From Urbifossiella sp043733485 (GTDB lineage Bacteria > Planctomycetota > Planctomycetia > Gemmatales > Gemmataceae): a stretch of 64,000 nt of DNA. The stretch lies in the NCBI GenBank assembly GCA_043733485.1, contig JAYTGN010000057.1:19780-83779 (forward strand), read 5' to 3'. Below are positions 34,776-43,164 of the stretch, piece by piece. The position numbers were made by a program, and so were the translations under genes. The notes beneath the pieces were generated by a model, which saw nothing but the letters and a program-made list of their open reading frames with translations, ran no database searches and was not told the origin of the DNA. The first letter of the stretch is position 1. The number at the start of each line of letters is the position of its first letter.

Positions 34776-36116
34776 CTATTTCGAAAGGCACACCCGTGGG
34801 GGGCGAAGGGATCGATCGAGGAGTGCCGCGGCCGCGAGGTCTCCGCTTCGCACGGCCCCTTCCATCGTTGCGGGCCAACCGGTCGCGGTCCAGTCGCCGG
34901 CGAGCACGAGATTGCGAACGGGCGAAGCTTGGAGCGGTCGAAAGCGGTCCACACCGGGCACGGCGCTGAACGTGGCCGTGCGTTCGGTCACGACCTTCGA
35001 GCGAAGTAGACTCGCCGCGCGAGCCGCGGGGAAGAGCGTCCCGAGTTCGTCCACGATTCGACGCGTGAGTTCCTCGCGGCTCAGTTCCGACACCGACCGC
35101 GCCGCACTGATCACGACCTGAACGTAATGCTCGCCGGGCAGCACCTCGCCACGATTGAACGCCCAGTGACCGAGGCAATCGACGAGTACCGCGTGGGGAA
35201 GCGGCATCGTGGGCCGATCGAACCAGAAGTGAACGCTTGTGATGGGCGAGGGCGCGAGGTGCTGGATGTTCGCGAAGTACGGCAGCGCAGCCAGTTCCTC
35301 CGGCAACAGATCGAGCACGCGTTCGAAGGGCACCGCCAGCACGAACCAGTCGGCGGCGAGTGTGGTGCCATCGCGAAGAACGACCTCCGAGATAATTCCA
35401 CCATTGAGTTGAAGCTTGCGGACGGCCGCATTCTCGCGAAGCTCCACGCCCTGCTTCGCGAGCCAGCCGCGGAGTTCTTCGCCGTAGAAGCGCCCGAGCG
35501 GCACGGTCGGCACGTACACCACGAAGCCCTCGCGCGTTCGCATGAAGCCTTCGACGAACACCTTGCGAGCGTACTTGAAGCCGAGCCGATCGACGGATTC
35601 GTTCAGGGCACTCACGAGAACCGTGGCCCAGAATCGGCAGATGGTACGCGCGTTCTGCCGGTGCGATTTCAACCACTCGAGCAACGGTGGGTCGGCGTCG
35701 GGCCGCTCGCGGAGCATGGCGAGAAGCCCCCACGCCACGCGGAGTTTATCCAGCGGCGTGAGGTAGTGCGCGCCGAGCAATGCCCGACCGAGGTGGAACG
35801 GAGCCGGCCACGGGTCGGCCTTGAAGACGCTCCTGCGGCGATCCGCCGTGACGAAATGCAGCTTGGGTTGCGGCGAGAGAAAGTTGCGAATCCCGACCGT
35901 GCGGCAGAAACGATCGAAGCTCGTGCAGCAACCCATCGTCACGTGCTGGCAGGCATCGACGAGTTGGCCAGTACTCGGATCGGTGAAGGAACTGGCCCGG
36001 CCGCCGAGGCGCTGCCGCGATTCGAGAATCGTGACGTGGAGCCCGCGCGGGGCCAATGCCGCGGCTGCCGCAAGGCCCGCGAGTCCGCCACCAATGACGA
36101 CAACGCGATCGTTCAC
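34776..36116 (-). CDS. hpnE: Hydroxysqualene dehydroxylase-like flavin amine oxidoreductase
   Basis: A GTG start at 36114-36116 overlaps the hpnD stop (GTGA) and gives 446 residues beginning NDRVVVIGGGLAGLAAAAAL (FAD Rossmann site) and LESRQRLGGRASSF. It carries the HpnE-like blocks DACQHVTMGCC, EGFMRTREGFVVYVPTVPLGRFY and LVLAGDWTATGWPATMEGAVRSG. HpnE reduces hydroxysqualene to squalene in the bacterial HpnCDE pathway. Position directly after the HpnD-like gene supports this over a carotenoid desaturase, although that cannot be fully excluded. Confidence 0.88.
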   Translation of the reverse strand: MNDRVVVIGGGLAGLAAAAALAPRGLHVTILESRQRLGGRASSFTDPSTGQLVDACQHVTMGCCTSFDRFCRTVGIRNFLSPQPKLHFVTADRRRSVFKADPWPAPFHLGRALLGAHYLTPLDKLRVAWGLLAMLRERPDADPPLLEWLKSHRQNARTICRFWATVLVSALNESVDRLGFKYARKVFVEGFMRTREGFVVYVPTVPLGRFYGEELRGWLAKQGVELRENAAVRKLQLNGGIISEVVLRDGTTLAADWFVLAVPFERVLDLLPEELAALPYFANIQHLAPSPITSVHFWFDRPTMPLPHAVLVDCLGHWAFNRGEVLPGEHYVQVVISAARSVSELSREELTRRIVDELGTLFPAARAASLLRSKVVTERTATFSAVPGVDRFRPLQASPVRNLVLAGDWTATGWPATMEGAVRSGDLAAAALLDRSLRPPRVCLSK

Positions 36117-36937
36117 AACCAACCCCACTTCACCGGCCACGCCGAGAGAAAGATGAGCCCCTTGCGCCAGCGCGGCACACGCACGCGCTTCTCGAACACC
36201 GCCTCGGGCCGTCTCGCGATTCGTTCCAGCAACAAGCGGTAGCTGCCGCTCATGACGCGGAAGATGGCACGGCCTTCGTTTGAAAGCAGGCCATCGAGCG
36301 CGGCCGCGGCCGTGTAGTAACCGCGAGCACGCTCGATCTGAAACTGCATCAGGTCCCTCCGGTTCGGGAACCGCTCGCGATCCTCGCGCGGGAGATAGTC
36401 TCGACCGCGCGCTGCGTCTTCACCCAGGTCGCGGAGAATGTTCGTGAGTTGGAAGGCGATCCCCGCAGCCTTCGCGGGCACATCGGAATCGGCGAATGAT
36501 GCACCGGGCTTTACGCCCCAGATCCGCACGCAGGCCAGACCCACGGCCGAGGCCACGCGATAACAGTACGGTTCGAGTTGTTCGAACGTCTCGAATCGGA
36601 GTGGTTCGAGGTCCATCTCGACGCCGTCGATCACGTCGTAGAGGAACCGAGTGGGAATCGCGAAGCGTCGCACGGTGTCGTGCAGTGCGGCGTGGATCGG
36701 ATGCGAATAGATGCCGGACAGCGTCAGGTCGAGCGATTTGCGCCAGGCGGTGAGCGCTTCGCGCCGGGCCTGCGGTTCGCCGGGTTCATCTGCGATATCG
36801 TCGGTGATGCGTGCAAAGGCGTAGAGCGCATCCATCGCGCGATGCTTTTCCGCGCGGAGGAGTCGAAACGCCATCGGAAAGGAACTGTTCGCGCGGCGAG
36901 TGACGGCGCGGCAGGCGGAATAGGATTGTTCGAGCAT
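36113..36937 (-). CDS. hpnD: Squalene/phytoene synthase family (presqualene diphosphate synthase-like)
   Basis: The 274-residue protein has the two Asp-rich motifs of head-to-head prenyl synthases: YAFARITDDIAD (D46, D47, D50) and QLTNILRDLGEDAARGRDYLP near residues 163-183. It is coupled to its neighbours on both sides (TAATG with the upstream HlyD-like gene, GTGA with hpnE). In the HpnCDE scheme HpnD makes presqualene diphosphate from two farnesyl diphosphates. HpnC is not in the window. A phytoene synthase role is the alternative. Confidence 0.88.
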   Translation of the reverse strand: MLEQSYSACRAVTRRANSSFPMAFRLLRAEKHRAMDALYAFARITDDIADEPGEPQARREALTAWRKSLDLTLSGIYSHPIHAALHDTVRRFAIPTRFLYDVIDGVEMDLEPLRFETFEQLEPYCYRVASAVGLACVRIWGVKPGASFADSDVPAKAAGIAFQLTNILRDLGEDAARGRDYLPREDRERFPNRRDLMQFQIERARGYYTAAAALDGLLSNEGRAIFRVMSGSYRLLLERIARRPEAVFEKRVRVPRWRKGLIFLSAWPVKWGWL

Positions 36938-38097
36938 TATTGCCCGAGGTTGACGCGAACCTTCTGGCCCACGCGGAGCGGCGGCATCCCGGCCGGGCTC
37001 GAGTTCTCCACCACGATGGTCGCTTCAATCACACGGGTATCGCTCGGCACCATGCTGTCGCCGGCACCTCGCTTGAACAGAAACGTGTCGCCGATGCGTT
37101 CGACCTTCCCCTTGTACGTGATCTTGGGGTCGGTGTTGTCGTAGATCGTCACTTCTTTGCCGATCTTGTCGCGGCCCACGCGATGGGCGAAGTCGGCCTC
37201 AATCTCGGCGCGCACGATGCGGGGCCCGGCGGGCACGAGAATCACGGCCGGCGTGCGGGCGCTGATGCCGATGGTGTCGCCGGGGCTCACATTCACGCGC
37301 TCGATGGTGCCGGGAACCTGGGTGCGAATCGTACACAGCTCGATGGCCGTTCTGGCTTCGTCGACGAGAGCTTCATAGCGCCGCACTTCGGCCTCGGCGA
37401 TGGCGATCAGCGCCCCGACATCCGCACTCTGAAGGCCCTTTAAGAGTTCCTCTTCCGCTCGGAGTTCCAACACGGCCGTCCGCCATGCCGTCTCAATCTT
37501 GAAGAACTCCGGATCGTTCTTCAACAGTTCCTTGATCCGAACCTCGGTCTCCGATTTGTGCAGGTCGCGGAAGTTGGCTTCATAAACTTCGTAGCCTCGC
37601 AGCGTGCGAGCCTTTCGATCGTTCGCGACGTCGATCTTGAGTTTCTGTCCATCGATGCTGGTCTTGTGTTGGTCCTGTTTCGCCCTCGCTCCGCGGACGT
37701 TGGCGATGGCCACTTCGACGGCGATCTGTGCTTCCCGGAGTTTGGCTTCGAGCATCTGCGTGTTGAACTTGTAAAGTGGGTCGCCGACGACCATTTTGCC
37801 GCCGAAGAGGCGGTATTCGCGAAGTTTCACTTCCTGGCCCGGTTCGACGAACATCTTCACGATCTGGCCCGACTGCAAGACCGGAGGAAGGAAGAACCCG
37901 ATGGGCGAGGGGTTGCTATCGACGGTGCCGAGGACGACCGGCCCGGAGCCGTCCTTGCCGTTGGTGGGTCCGGGGGGCTTGGCCGGTTCCGCGGTGCCGC
38001 CGCCGGCTCCGTGCGTGAGCAATCGCGCTCCGAGCAGGCTGCCGATGATCAGCAACCCACCCAGGACGTAGAGCAGCGGCTTAAGCTTACGCAACAT
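36937..38097 (-). CDS. HlyD/DevB-type membrane fusion (periplasmic adaptor) protein
   Basis: ATG 38095-38097 gives 386 residues: one N-terminal membrane anchor (LLYVLGGLLIIGSLLGARLL), a biotinyl-lipoyl-like half (GTVDSNPSPIGFFLPPVLQSGQIVKMFVEPGQEVK), a long coiled coil (about 125-235) and the second lipoyl half with beta barrel (RTQVPGTIERVNVSPGDTIG...). This adaptor bridges an inner membrane exporter with an outer-membrane channel, as DevB does with DevCA. Its stop overlaps the hpnD start (TAATG). Confidence 0.9.
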   Translation of the reverse strand: MLRKLKPLLYVLGGLLIIGSLLGARLLTHGAGGGTAEPAKPPGPTNGKDGSGPVVLGTVDSNPSPIGFFLPPVLQSGQIVKMFVEPGQEVKLREYRLFGGKMVVGDPLYKFNTQMLEAKLREAQIAVEVAIANVRGARAKQDQHKTSIDGQKLKIDVANDRKARTLRGYEVYEANFRDLHKSETEVRIKELLKNDPEFFKIETAWRTAVLELRAEEELLKGLQSADVGALIAIAEAEVRRYEALVDEARTAIELCTIRTQVPGTIERVNVSPGDTIGISARTPAVILVPAGPRIVRAEIEADFAHRVGRDKIGKEVTIYDNTDPKITYKGKVERIGDTFLFKRGAGDSMVPSDTRVIEATIVVENSSPAGMPPLRVGQKVRVNLGQ

Positions 38098-38114
38098 GAG
38101 GCACCCTCTTATGA

Positions 38115-38134
38115 ATCGCGAAGTCGCAAGCGGC
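38115..38134 (+). repeat. Single copy of the 20-bp CGCGAAG..CGCAAGCGGC repeat
   Basis: ATCGCGAAGTCGCAAGCGGC differs from the 25513-25532 copy at one base. It is squeezed into the 38-bp gap between the HlyD-like and ATPase genes. Confidence 0.8.
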
Positions 38135-38135
38135 T

Positions 38136-38858
38136 TCAGTGGCCCGCCAAGGGCCGTTGTTCCAGGTGGCCGTCTTCCAAATGGTAATAGACGTCCACGT
38201 AGGGAAGCAAGCGGTGATCGTGCGACACGACCAGAATCGACGCGCCGCGTTCGTGCGCCGCGTCCCGCAGCAGCTCCATCACCTTCTGCCCGTTCTCCCA
38301 ATCCAATGCACTCGTCGGTTCGTCCGCGAACATGAAGGTCGGGTTCTTCACGAGCGCCCGGCCGATGGCGACTCGCTGCTTCTCGCCGCCGGAAAGGTAC
38401 GCCGGCTTCTTGTGGCGATTGGGTGCGAGCCCGAGACGTTCGAGCATCGCATCCGCCTGCCGCTTGGCTTCCCACGTGCCGGCGTAGCCGCCCCACTTGA
38501 GGACGATCTCGAGTTGTTGCCGTGCGGTGAGGGCCGGGAACAGATTGTAGCCTTGAAAGACGAACCCGGTCGTGCGAAGTCGGAAATCCTCGCGCTGCTT
38601 CGCCGTCATCGCCCACACGTCGCGAAGTTCGCCGCGATCCTCAGCCAGCACCTGACCCGAGTCGGGTTCGAGCAATCCGGAGGCGATGGCGAGCAGCGTC
38701 GATTTCCCGCTGCCGGACGGTCCCATCAGCAGTGACAGTTGCCCCGACTGGAGCTCGATCGACACATCATCGAGCGCGAGGCGGCGCTTCGCCCCATCAC
38801 CGAAGGTCTTGGTGATGTGGACGCCTCTTAGCGCGGGAGTTGTTAAGGTTGCTGGCAT
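38136..38858 (-). CDS. ABC transporter ATP-binding protein (DevA/LolD/MacB type)
   Basis: ATG 38856-38858 gives 240 residues with Walker A GPSGSGKST, Q-loop FVFQGYNLFPALT, signature LSGGEKQR, Walker B FMFADEPTSALD and the H-loop VVSHDHR. It belongs to the LolD/MacB/DevA subgroup that powers FtsX-like permeases. It lies between the adaptor gene and the first permease gene, so the three form one exporter unit. Confidence 0.93.
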   Translation of the reverse strand: MPATLTTPALRGVHITKTFGDGAKRRLALDDVSIELQSGQLSLLMGPSGSGKSTLLAIASGLLEPDSGQVLAEDRGELRDVWAMTAKQREDFRLRTTGFVFQGYNLFPALTARQQLEIVLKWGGYAGTWEAKRQADAMLERLGLAPNRHKKPAYLSGGEKQRVAIGRALVKNPTFMFADEPTSALDWENGQKVMELLRDAAHERGASILVVSHDHRLLPYVDVYYHLEDGHLEQRPLAGH

Positions 38859-38865
38859 AGTTTCG

Positions 38866-38884
38866 TCGCGAACCCGCAAGCGGC
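38866..38884 (+). repeat. Diverged copy of the 20-bp repeat at the permease stop
   Basis: TCGCGAACCCGCAAGCGGC matches ATCGCGAAGCCGCAAGCGGC with a few differences and lies at the junction of the permease stop and the ATPase start. Confidence 0.6.
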
Positions 38885-40029
38885 TAGCGTAAGAGGTCCA
38901 TCGGTTCGATCTTGCGAACGCTTCGCATGGCGAACAGGCCGGAGCCGAGGGCCATGGCGATGGTCACGAGCGCGGTGCCGCCGGTGATCTCCCAACGGAG
39001 ATCGACATCGGTGTTGCTGAGGCGGGCGATCTCGCGCAGGCCCAGACAGATCGGGTAGGCGCAGAGGATGCCGATGATGCCGACCCAGAACGACTGCGTG
39101 AGAACCATGACCATGATGCGCCGGCGCGGGATGCCGAGCGCGAGCAGAATTGCGAACTCCTTGGCGCTGGCCGCGGTCGCGGAGTAGAGCGTCTGGGCCG
39201 TGATGACCATGCCGACGATGAGGCCCAAGAGGGCGGCGTAACCGATGGCGATGCCGGCCTTCGTGCGGAACAGCCAATACCACCGGCTGCCCGTCGAGAA
39301 CTCAATCGTGCTGTAGGCGCACATGTCGTCGGGATATTCGGCCTTCAAGTCGTTCACGACTTGGGCCGCCCGTTCCGCCGAGTCGCAGCGGGCGACCAGA
39401 TACGTCACGTGGTCCGGCGGCAGGATGAAGCCGAGCAGGTGCCGAGACGTATCGAGCGAACAGAACACCCAAGGGGCCGCGAGGCTCTTCAACCCCTTCA
39501 CGGTGCCGACGAGCCGGACTTCCTTGCCATTGATCTTGGCGCGCTTGGTCGGGTGGTCGAGTTTGAGCCGCGTCACGTCGGATTCATCGACCACGATGGT
39601 ATTGCGTTCGGTGAGCGCGAGCCGCAGTTCGGGTGTCAGCACGCCGGCGGTGGCCCGCGCGTCCGGGTCCATGCGGCTACCGAGCAAGTAGCAGAGTTCG
39701 GTGCCGCCGACGGGCTTCGTGAAGTTCCCGAAGTTCGCGATGTAATACTCGGGCATCTCCACGCCCGACCGCCCGGCCACCCGCGTCACGTACGATTCGG
39801 GGATCGGCTTGCCGAGGTCCACGCTTTGCGTGCCGCTCGACCCAACCCAGATGTCCACGCCCTCGCCCTTGCCGGCCTGAGTTTGGTCCAGCGGGATGGA
39901 CGTGATCTTGAACAGGCCCAGCAGCAGGCCGCACTGGAGCGCGATGAGGACGGCCGAGAACGTGACCGCGAGTACGCCGGAAGCGTACCGCTGTCGTTCG
40001 TGCCAGAGTGTCTGAAGGGCGTAACCCAT
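38884..40029 (-). CDS. DevC-type ABC transporter permease
   Basis: The 381-residue protein has the FtsX/MacB topology: helix 1 (YASGVLAVTFSAVLIALQCGLLLG), a large periplasmic domain, then helices near residues 250-275, 300-330 and 345-365. The coupling segment EFAILLALGIPRRRIMVMVL and the ending MRSVRKIEPMDLLR are characteristic. It is preceded 32 bp upstream by asnB. Together with the ATPase and adaptor it resembles the heterocyst-envelope DevBCA exporter. Confidence 0.9.
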   Translation of the reverse strand: MGYALQTLWHERQRYASGVLAVTFSAVLIALQCGLLLGLFKITSIPLDQTQAGKGEGVDIWVGSSGTQSVDLGKPIPESYVTRVAGRSGVEMPEYYIANFGNFTKPVGGTELCYLLGSRMDPDARATAGVLTPELRLALTERNTIVVDESDVTRLKLDHPTKRAKINGKEVRLVGTVKGLKSLAAPWVFCSLDTSRHLLGFILPPDHVTYLVARCDSAERAAQVVNDLKAEYPDDMCAYSTIEFSTGSRWYWLFRTKAGIAIGYAALLGLIVGMVITAQTLYSATAASAKEFAILLALGIPRRRIMVMVLTQSFWVGIIGILCAYPICLGLREIARLSNTDVDLRWEITGGTALVTIAMALGSGLFAMRSVRKIEPMDLLR

Positions 40030-40036
40030 CTTCTAA

Positions 40037-40127
40037 AGTTCCAGGTTCCAAGTTCCAAGTTTCAAGCGACACCCGCAACGATGGTTTCCCGTTCCGAACT
40101 TGGAACCTGGAACCTGGAACTTGGAAC
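40037..40127 (+). repeat. Element C palindrome (GTTCCAAG family), copy 2
   Basis: AAGTTCCAGGTTCCAAGTTC and following repeats (40037-40063) pair with GAACTTGGAACCTGGAACC and following repeats (about 40096-40127). The right arm overlaps the end of asnB and encodes its last residues. Confidence 0.88.
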
Positions 40128-42086
40128 GCGCGTCGGCAAGTCGCAAAGGCCGCCGCCGAGGTACAGGTGGTGCCACAGTTGCGTCGAAGTCACGCCGGTG
40201 ATTCCCATTTCGAGTCCGGTGCGGGCGAGGCCGCGGCGCATGGTGCCGATCTTCTGACGGGCCGCCTGCACCGCGTCGTAGTCGAAGTAGCCCGCCTTAC
40301 GAATCGACTCCGCCGAAAGCACCTGATCGATCCAGCCACCGGTTGGCGGGTCGTTCCAGGCATCCATGGGAGCGCGGAACATCTTCTTCCGCCGCCACGC
40401 AATGTCCTTGGGCAGCCACTTCTGAGCCACCATTCGCTCCACGAACTTATCCTTGAACACGCCGCGGAGCTTCCACCGCGGGTGAAGTTTCGCAATGTAC
40501 CCGATTACGTCCTCGTCGAGGAAGGCGTATCGCGTCTCGACCGACGAGTTCATGGCCACGCGGTCGCCCTTGGAGGCGAGCAGGTGGCCGGGCAGCATGA
40601 TGCGGGCACCGAGGTACATCTGCCGGTTGAACGGATGCCAGCGCTTCATGTCCGGGGAAAGCTCGAGGTCGTCCCAGGGCGAATGGGCGAGGGCGGCTTC
40701 CCGAAGGGCCGGCGTGAAGAAGCGGAGCTTGTTCAGGCTCATCATACCGTAGAGGTCGAGCCAGCCGTTGGGTCCGCCGAGTAGCTTCTGCGTGTACTTG
40801 TAGTTGCGAAGCGAGAAGTTGGGCTGCCCCGTCGCCTTCAGGATCAGCGTGCGCATCATGCCGCCGAAGGGCAGGCTCGGCACCTTGTCCATGAAGCCGA
40901 TGAGCTTGTTGATCTTGAACCACGAGTATCCGCCCAGCCACTCGTCGGCCCCTTCGCCGGTGAGCGCGACCTTGTACCCGTTCTGATGCACCGACCGGGC
41001 CAGTTCCAACAGAGCGAGGCACGAGGTATCGATGACGGGAATCTCGGCGGCACCGATGAGTTCCGGGTAGCCGACGCGGAGTTCGTCGTGGCCGCTCTTC
41101 ACGACGATCGGCTTGCAGCCGAGGTACTTGGCAACCTGCAGCGCCTCGCTCTCCTCGTTCAGACCGTGACCTTGAATCGAGATGGTAAAGGTGGGAATGG
41201 GGCGGCCGAGAGCCTTGTTCGCCATCGCGACGACCAGACTCGAATCGACGCCGCCGGAGAGGTACGAGACCACGGGAACGTCGGCCCGGAGCCGCTTCTC
41301 GATCGCCTTGTAAAGCACGTCGTTGAAGCCGTCGACGACGCGATCGGAGTCTGAACCGTAGTCTTCCTGGCCGCGGTCGGGGTAGGTTGGGTGCCAGTAG
41401 GTGTGTTGCCGTTGGGCCTCGGCGGGGCTGGTGTTGCCGAGCTTGAACTGGAGGTATTTACCGGGGCTGAGGATCGACACGCCTTCGAACACGGTGACGG
41501 GGCCGGGCATCGCGAAGAACGTGAAGACGTGGTTGAGCCCCTGCAGGTCCGCCTTCGGTTCGACGAACCCGGAGGCGAACAGCGCCTTCATTTCGGAGGC
41601 GAAGAGCAGCCAATCGGTGTCGTCGTGGCGGCGAACGGCGTAGAAGAGCGGGCAGATGCCCGAGCGGTCGCGGGCCAGTACGATTTCGTTCGTGCGCTTA
41701 TCCCACACGCAGATCGCGAACTGCCCCTTGAGGTGGTCGAGGAACTTCTCGCGATGGTCTTCCCAGAGGTGCGGGATGAGTTCGGTATCGGTGTGCGTGC
41801 GGAAGGTGTGGCCCTTGCCTTCGAGTTCGCGGCGAGTCTCGGGGTAGTCGAAGAACTCGCCGTTGAAGACGGTCCAGACGTCCTGGGCTTCGTTGCTGAT
41901 GGGTTGTTTGCCGTCGGCGAGGCCGACGATGGAGAGCCGCGTGTTGGCGAGTTCGAGGCCGGTGCTGGTGAGGAAGCCGTCTTCGTCCGGGCCGCGGTGC
42001 ACGATGGCCTTGGCCATGCGTGCGACGGCCCCGTGCGGCGCCGCCCGCCGTCCTCCGAGATCGATCATTCCTGCAATCCCGCACAT
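40062..42086 (-). CDS. asnB: Asparagine synthase (glutamine-hydrolysing) family protein
   Basis: ATG 42084-42086 places Cys2 (MCGIAGM) as the glutaminase nucleophile. The 674-residue protein has the class II amidotransferase domain (about 1-210) and the ATP-PP synthetase domain (VVSYLSGGVDSSLVVAMANKAL, LTGEGADEWLGGY). Such AsnB-like enzymes make asparagine or amidate other carboxylates in secondary metabolism and cell-wall modification. The last ~20 residues (VPSSRFQVPSSERETIVAGVA region) come from the dispersed element C, an acquired C-terminal tail. It heads the exporter/squalene run. Confidence 0.92.
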   Translation of the reverse strand: MCGIAGMIDLGGRRAAPHGAVARMAKAIVHRGPDEDGFLTSTGLELANTRLSIVGLADGKQPISNEAQDVWTVFNGEFFDYPETRRELEGKGHTFRTHTDTELIPHLWEDHREKFLDHLKGQFAICVWDKRTNEIVLARDRSGICPLFYAVRRHDDTDWLLFASEMKALFASGFVEPKADLQGLNHVFTFFAMPGPVTVFEGVSILSPGKYLQFKLGNTSPAEAQRQHTYWHPTYPDRGQEDYGSDSDRVVDGFNDVLYKAIEKRLRADVPVVSYLSGGVDSSLVVAMANKALGRPIPTFTISIQGHGLNEESEALQVAKYLGCKPIVVKSGHDELRVGYPELIGAAEIPVIDTSCLALLELARSVHQNGYKVALTGEGADEWLGGYSWFKINKLIGFMDKVPSLPFGGMMRTLILKATGQPNFSLRNYKYTQKLLGGPNGWLDLYGMMSLNKLRFFTPALREAALAHSPWDDLELSPDMKRWHPFNRQMYLGARIMLPGHLLASKGDRVAMNSSVETRYAFLDEDVIGYIAKLHPRWKLRGVFKDKFVERMVAQKWLPKDIAWRRKKMFRAPMDAWNDPPTGGWIDQVLSAESIRKAGYFDYDAVQAARQKIGTMRRGLARTGLEMGITGVTSTQLWHHLYLGGGLCDLPTRVPSSRFQVPSSERETIVAGVA

Positions 42087-42132
42087 GCAATGAGGCCCCT
42101 TGGACAGTGGCAATCACTTATCGAACGCATCT

Positions 42133-42543
42133 TCATGCACTCGGAACCGGACAACCTGCATCTGCTGCAAGCTGAACCAGATCAGCGATCACGTCTTGAA
42201 GCGTAAGTTCGGAAACACCACGCCCAAAATTACCCATCCAGTGCAGAAACGAAGGGAACCAGTCAAAGTCTTGAAGGACCGGCATTGGATCCAACTCTCC
42301 GCCGTGGACTCCCGAGATGACCCAGTTGAACGTATCTCCGGGTGTAATCTTCTCAATCACATACCAGCTACTCAACAAGTAGAGTTTGTCCTTTTGAGTA
42401 CCGTGTTTCGTCATCACCCACATTAACTGGCCGAGCCAAGATTCCGGAATCGACTTCTTGTTGGAAGCCAACGTGAACGGAATCGTATCTACTACTGCAC
42501 ATCCCATCACATCGGGATTGTGGTAGCCGACTATGTGGAGCAT
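42133..42543 (-). CDS. Hypothetical protein, atypically AT-rich
   Basis: The 136-residue soluble protein is not recognised. It begins MLHIVGYHNPDVMG, is rich in Trp (SWLGQLMWVM, SSWYVIEKI, DFDWFPSFLHWMGNFGRG) and has a helical end. Its base composition is visibly less GC-rich than the neighbours, suggesting transfer. It sits between asnB and a toxin-antitoxin pair on the same strand. Confidence 0.65.
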   Translation of the reverse strand: MLHIVGYHNPDVMGCAVVDTIPFTLASNKKSIPESWLGQLMWVMTKHGTQKDKLYLLSSWYVIEKITPGDTFNWVISGVHGGELDPMPVLQDFDWFPSFLHWMGNFGRGVSELTLQDVIADLVQLAADAGCPVPSA

Positions 42544-42561
42544 TTCACTTCGCCTTTCACT

Positions 42562-42903
42562 TCACGAACTCGGACGATTCACCCGCAGTAGCAGTCCAGC
42601 CAATTCACTCGCTTCCGAGATCGCTACGTGGATCCGATCCGCCAACGCATCAGTGTCCGGGTCACGCGAACACACAACAATCCCACCATGATTCGGATCG
42701 ATTTCATGAAGCCGGATGAAGTCCCGCCGATTCATCGTCATCACAGCACGTTCGCGGCGGGTCGCTTCGGTCAGAATCTCGGGGTCATCCGTCCCGATAT
42801 TTGCCAGCCCAGATTCGTGTGTTGTGAGAACATCGTGTCCGAGTTCGCGGAGCCTCTCCACGGTCGGAAACGGAAAATCCTCGTCGGCGAACAGCAGCGA
42901 CAT
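42562..42903 (-). CDS. DUF5615 PIN-like toxin
   Basis: The 113-residue protein has the acidic N-terminal cluster FADEDFP (D7, E8, D9) and a second acidic site ERAVMTMNRRDFIRLH, typical of DUF5615 PIN-like putative ribonucleases. It lies 3 bp after a DUF433 gene, the usual antitoxin partner in planctomycetes and cyanobacteria. The toxin role is inferred from family and pairing. Confidence 0.88.
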   Translation of the reverse strand: MSLLFADEDFPFPTVERLRELGHDVLTTHESGLANIGTDDPEILTEATRRERAVMTMNRRDFIRLHEIDPNHGGIVVCSRDPDTDALADRIHVAISEASELAGLLLRVNRPSS

Positions 42904-42906
42904 CGG

Positions 42907-43152
42907 TCAGGCTTCCTCCTGCTCGCGGATCGCCCGTTCAATCTCGTCGTGATGCTCAGCGTAATACCACCACGCCGCCGAGAGGTCGCCGAGGTTCAAC
43001 GCAGGATACATCTCCAGGATTCGGGAATCGGAGACGCCGTCTTTGCGGTAGCCGACGAGAAGCCAGATCGGGATGCGCGTGCTGCGGATTCGCGCATCAC
43101 CTCCGCACACGCTGGGCGTCTTCTCAATCGTTTGGTCGATCACTGCGGACAT
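42907..43152 (-). CDS. DUF433 antitoxin-like protein
   Basis: ATG 43150-43152 gives 81 residues: IEKTPSVCGGDARIRSTRIPIWLLVGYRKDGVSDSRILEMYPALNLGDLSAAWWYY is the DUF433 helix-turn-helix-like fold. It precedes the DUF5615 toxin gene by 3 bp and probably autoregulates the pair. Confidence 0.9.
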   Translation of the reverse strand: MSAVIDQTIEKTPSVCGGDARIRSTRIPIWLLVGYRKDGVSDSRILEMYPALNLGDLSAAWWYYAEHHDEIERAIREQEEA

Positions 43153-43164
43153 CGTTGACCCCAC

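Noticed and set aside
33346..35733. A 795-codon frame suggesting a permease with a long N-terminal extension
   Set aside because: The extension is Arg-rich shadow sequence opposite hpnE; the permease starts at 34629 or 34593.
34776..36116. Carotenoid (phytoene) desaturase
   Set aside because: The central blocks fit HpnE-type hydroxysqualene dehydroxylase better, and the adjacent gene is hpnD-like; no other carotenoid genes are present.
36937..38616. Long frame extending the HlyD-like protein upstream
   Set aside because: The upstream part lies across the ATPase gene in another frame and has no protein-like features; the membrane anchor begins at 38097.
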